Shown here piece by piece: positions 63,701-64,000 of a stretch of 64,000 bases of DNA. The stretch is taken from positions 248,001-312,000 of the forward strand of contig JAPOWH010000007.1 of NCBI GenBank assembly GCA_026707735.1, given 5' to 3'. Source of the DNA: Gammaproteobacteria bacterium. Lineage in GTDB: Bacteria; Pseudomonadota; Gammaproteobacteria; Pseudomonadales; Azotimanducaceae. Position 1 is the first letter of the stretch. Every line of letters starts with the position of its first letter. The notes beneath the pieces are model-generated. The model searched no databases, had not been told where the DNA came from, and was given only the letters and a program-made list of their open reading frames with translations. Both the position numbers and the translations under genes were made by a program.

Positions 63701-63913
63701 GCCTAGCAAATACTCAATGCCAAAGCTTCCCGAATCTTCCTTCCATCCGCCGTTGCCATCTGGGGCCGCAGTAGGATCGTCGAACTCACAAGTCTGTGCT
63801 ATTGCAGGTGCAGTAAGCAATCCAGCCACAGCAACAACGCTTGCCAGTCCAAAAAGTCGCAGAGAACCGAACAGTCCTTTGTTCGCTCTCCCAACCGAAT
63901 GTAGTTTACTCAT
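57770..63913 (-). CDS. Giant cadherin/Ig-like repeat adhesin-like protein with C-terminal barrel (tandem paralog B)
   Basis: The ATG at 63913 lies 6 bases after AAGGAGG; a 17-codon upstream extension is not supported. The 2047-residue product follows paralog A closely: signal peptide (APAIAQ), TCEFDDPTAA module, FnIII-like domain near 200-310, cadherin-like modules, the Cys motif CWSKQGACRPC (first Cys 768) and CIGGC. Identical stretches include VAAFQRGATPKVLTDGVTVY. It lacks the ~750-residue block of Ig-like repeats: after HDQFDVTVEA it passes directly to APEAVGVIADQTLQIGG, which follows the repeat block in the other two. The linker RTVAEAALAGQGRAFLNTIS lies near 1570 and a ~365-residue barrel ends in TIKF, with RSDTGDGVTGTGVEVGGGVR and IAPTWGQ. 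It may be a short-stalk version of the same surface protein (inferred). Confidence 0.9.
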   Translation of the reverse strand: MSKLHSVGRANKGLFGSLRLFGLASVVAVAGLLTAPAIAQTCEFDDPTAAPDGNGGWKEDSGSFGIEYLLGGTNDTTALPTVSDANAAACPGEGTLSYKLYMADGETALTAADVAGTMTFVLLTLADGDPEADPPAPSTISIPENTGDAGTVTAGATVSYNAATSDADFHRMAPGNYVLRAEKAFSGGEGADFAFSVTVRPVPHAAPTDVFATSESYNSIYVEWTGDSNNSNATVGSEADDTTATSYMVTASWTPEGAMEASMRSVTVMDTAMGTLTDGTSPTSPRQSATVTGLPANTSFTISVMGVSGAGYAGNEGTAASPAAGAVKTADLMYTSMKPYTLSVDETVDLDISDFINPDIDTDPEDVTDDTSGATDNENDNMERAEGTSFMITATAGNTAVRVEHITDDDMDHTDDILRLHGLSEGTYTVVLTATAMFGGMAGDVIMASIPVKVVENHEPMFRISEATVDWDIDNVGDTFVINVMTDFVDKAIFDMDQTACVDEDATNNINCDHDLTFTLSGGGGYLHITEENEKTGKITASSIGDPTFAAVEDGRQFELTVTATDQSGAKDTMKIFVDVIEGNDTPQKKSARAGGTDVYLQPLASSNGGGSRSTNVASKFTDREGDDLCYEITGSSLTAEEDDTIVLAEASLAGASTCMNGHLTISMNLPSTDPEDDNFDLLGRYGTDRVSVTVAAFQRGATPKVLTDGVTVYVDLVYGPNTGPNIRTVAQMGDTFVTSGVPKINEGDDINITFTADDAQPSGDRICWSKQGACRPCNGDEFAGSDRRNFLFGFVTAEARASNNAATATVSHEYQVRIPGYVGFGQFRRNNTDFESRGGVYRINLCATDLAGETDRITFEVMIEDVEEAPTIGDIDPIYMLIGDYSQEVRIPARDGDGNSDIVEYGANCIGGCGPVSISEEDGVVTVTPSENEIGDADTVDKVEVEVEVSATDSTGNTAYASFMVHVKDSNTAPGFDDGLTGATFSVPENSRAGTGVGSALAVSDADMGDTVSAAVSGTDMFRASVVRTSDADAEETTYGVQISVAKSGLDFEGDISSYDFAVSVEDKYGGANSIDVRVDVTDVNERPMIVEDSGDIEEQRILVGITQCNIMASDHFMDPDHRDQQAGLFIEASSTRPGDASVSVQDNNSICITGENVGNGPARVRITATDRDDLSVSKTFRVTVEANMPPMVVGDGIPDMMADEGGRTDDISLNMYFDDGDAAYMETLHYEFEVDNPGVATGALIGYHTLRVYGDEKGTAMVTVTATDQNDQSVSDTFEVEVTRNDPPVAHPDFIDDVFTRLGIQEDPIDATGAFTDEGDTLTYSVSTDDPDVATTAIKYDDEGGPWIVVHSHSVGTTTCTMKATDSAGNYAKVEFTIEVGPRNDAPTVANAIDDVTMMVDERHDVELDDVFDDEGSLDIDVSNEDEMVADVVHRRSQNEIRIYANAVGTTTVTVTATDNIGQSVHDQFDVTVEAAPEAVGVIADQTLQIGGEDLDLNVSPYFTHRGGDVMSYTVSTDGSSAATITNVGSNLNMVAYTRGSTEVTVTATDSKGRSATQSFTTIVSDSELRTVAEAALAGQGRAFLNTISSVVGARLESSRSDTGINIAQYMPTGDATYQPGSEFSANKGMVGFTQAGSQPIASSGTSWNKSGGTGNAMNLNSVVSRNFSQTLNGKGGIGSWSLWSSTDTRNFAGEGYSGNTTSTFMGLDLLANKRWLVGVTGARNTGQSTYSWGTATQSMDTEMLTVMPYFNYEPNSKTTVWGVFGLGAGDVISTVVNASSQSSDLSMNLGMLGGKHKFGKIGNIELALRGDAAFANLATDSGDGAVDGLTANVQRIRAGVETSTSFDMGRAGTIKPFGELAFRSDTGDGVTGTGVEVGGGVRVQTNVITFEARGHRIANHSARDFSESGFTLKAELAPSTDGSGLRMSIAPTWGQSSVEGSNGIFANATHGQALPYDDVLGAQKGMTFDTSIGYGFRFGKDRYLVSPFVESRTLGANVTTSQIGVELKQLVKMPRTFDMKFTIGRLDTGFESSHQVGANATIKF

Positions 63914-63926
63914 GGATTTCCTCCTT
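63879..63926 (-). promoter_or_regulatory. Conserved translation-start block, copy 2
   Basis: This 48-base block contains AAGGAGG, the ATG at 63913 and the first eleven codons, and is identical to 57101-57148. Upstream sequence beyond it (63927-64000) no longer matches the other copy, so the identity is confined to the initiation region. The promoter of this gene lies outside the window. Confidence 0.6.
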
Positions 63927-64000
63927 GATTTGCCAAGTTGGCCGCCGGGTACCGCCCAATCCAAGGCGCATTCCTGCGCAGCCTAGGCTAGGGCGTCTGC

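Noticed and set aside
1-64000. Search for CRISPR arrays, tRNA/rRNA genes, insertion sequences and attachment sites
   Set aside because: The only regular repeats are coding (270 and 273 bp) or short phased motifs. No spaced palindromic repeats, tRNA cloverleaf, transposase or terminal inverted repeats were found by eye. A covariance-model tRNA scan could still find something I missed.

Overview
The window looks like a chromosomal segment of a Gram-negative bacterium, probably a gammaproteobacterium-like lineage from a marine or host-associated habitat. The evidence is Shine-Dalgarno-led genes with Sec signal peptides, a TonB-dependent receptor, a YejA-type solute-binding protein and many C-terminal outer-membrane barrels ending in an aromatic residue. 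The taxonomic placement is inference. I saw no rRNA, tRNA, CRISPR array, transposase or phage module. Almost no housekeeping metabolism is present. Most genes encode exported proteins, and seven giant secreted or surface proteins fill about 68% of the 64 kb.

Layout. 0-2 kb: a YejA-like peptide-binding protein (minus). 2-10 kb: a cadherin/Ig/FnIII surface protein with a C-terminal barrel, then two small paralogous outer-membrane barrels (plus). 9.6-13.4 kb: an FG-GAP + ASPIC/UnbV protein fused to a vanadium-haloperoxidase-type domain (minus). 13.7-15.6 kb: a 47-residue membrane peptide and an exported amidohydrolase (minus). 16.2-24.6 kb: a 2792-residue adhesin-like giant with an exact 270-bp tandem array (plus). 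24.9-28.5 kb: two paralogous exported helical-repeat proteins, then a small phage-type cytosolic protein on the other strand. 29.1-35.2 kb: a giant subtilase with PPC and beta-propeller regions. 35.3-41.5 kb: a giant metzincin with FG-GAP and calcium-binding repeats, preceded two bases upstream by a membrane-anchored, His-rich protein that resembles a detached metzincin propeptide. 42-43.4 kb: two small genes and unassigned sequence. 43.4-45.5 kb: a TonB-dependent receptor whose last strands lie beyond an in-frame TGA. 45.9-48.6 kb: a four-helix membrane protein, an exported helical protein and a NERD-domain protein. 48.7-63.9 kb: two tandem giant adhesin-like paralogs (2804 and 2047 residues, minus).

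How it fits together. Four giants (2133-7787, 16202-24580, 48721-57135, 57770-63913) are one paralogous family. Each has a long signal peptide, an FnIII-like domain, cadherin/Ig-like repeats, a conserved short linker and a barrel of about 365 residues. Three of them share a leader sequence around the start codon and a C-x6-C-x2-C motif. They differ mainly in whether a block of ~90-residue repeats is inserted at one fixed position. The proteases, the haloperoxidase fusion, the small barrels and the receptor would act in the same envelope or extracellular space. I read the window as a surface-protein or secretome island suited to attachment and extracellular chemistry; that reading is inference.
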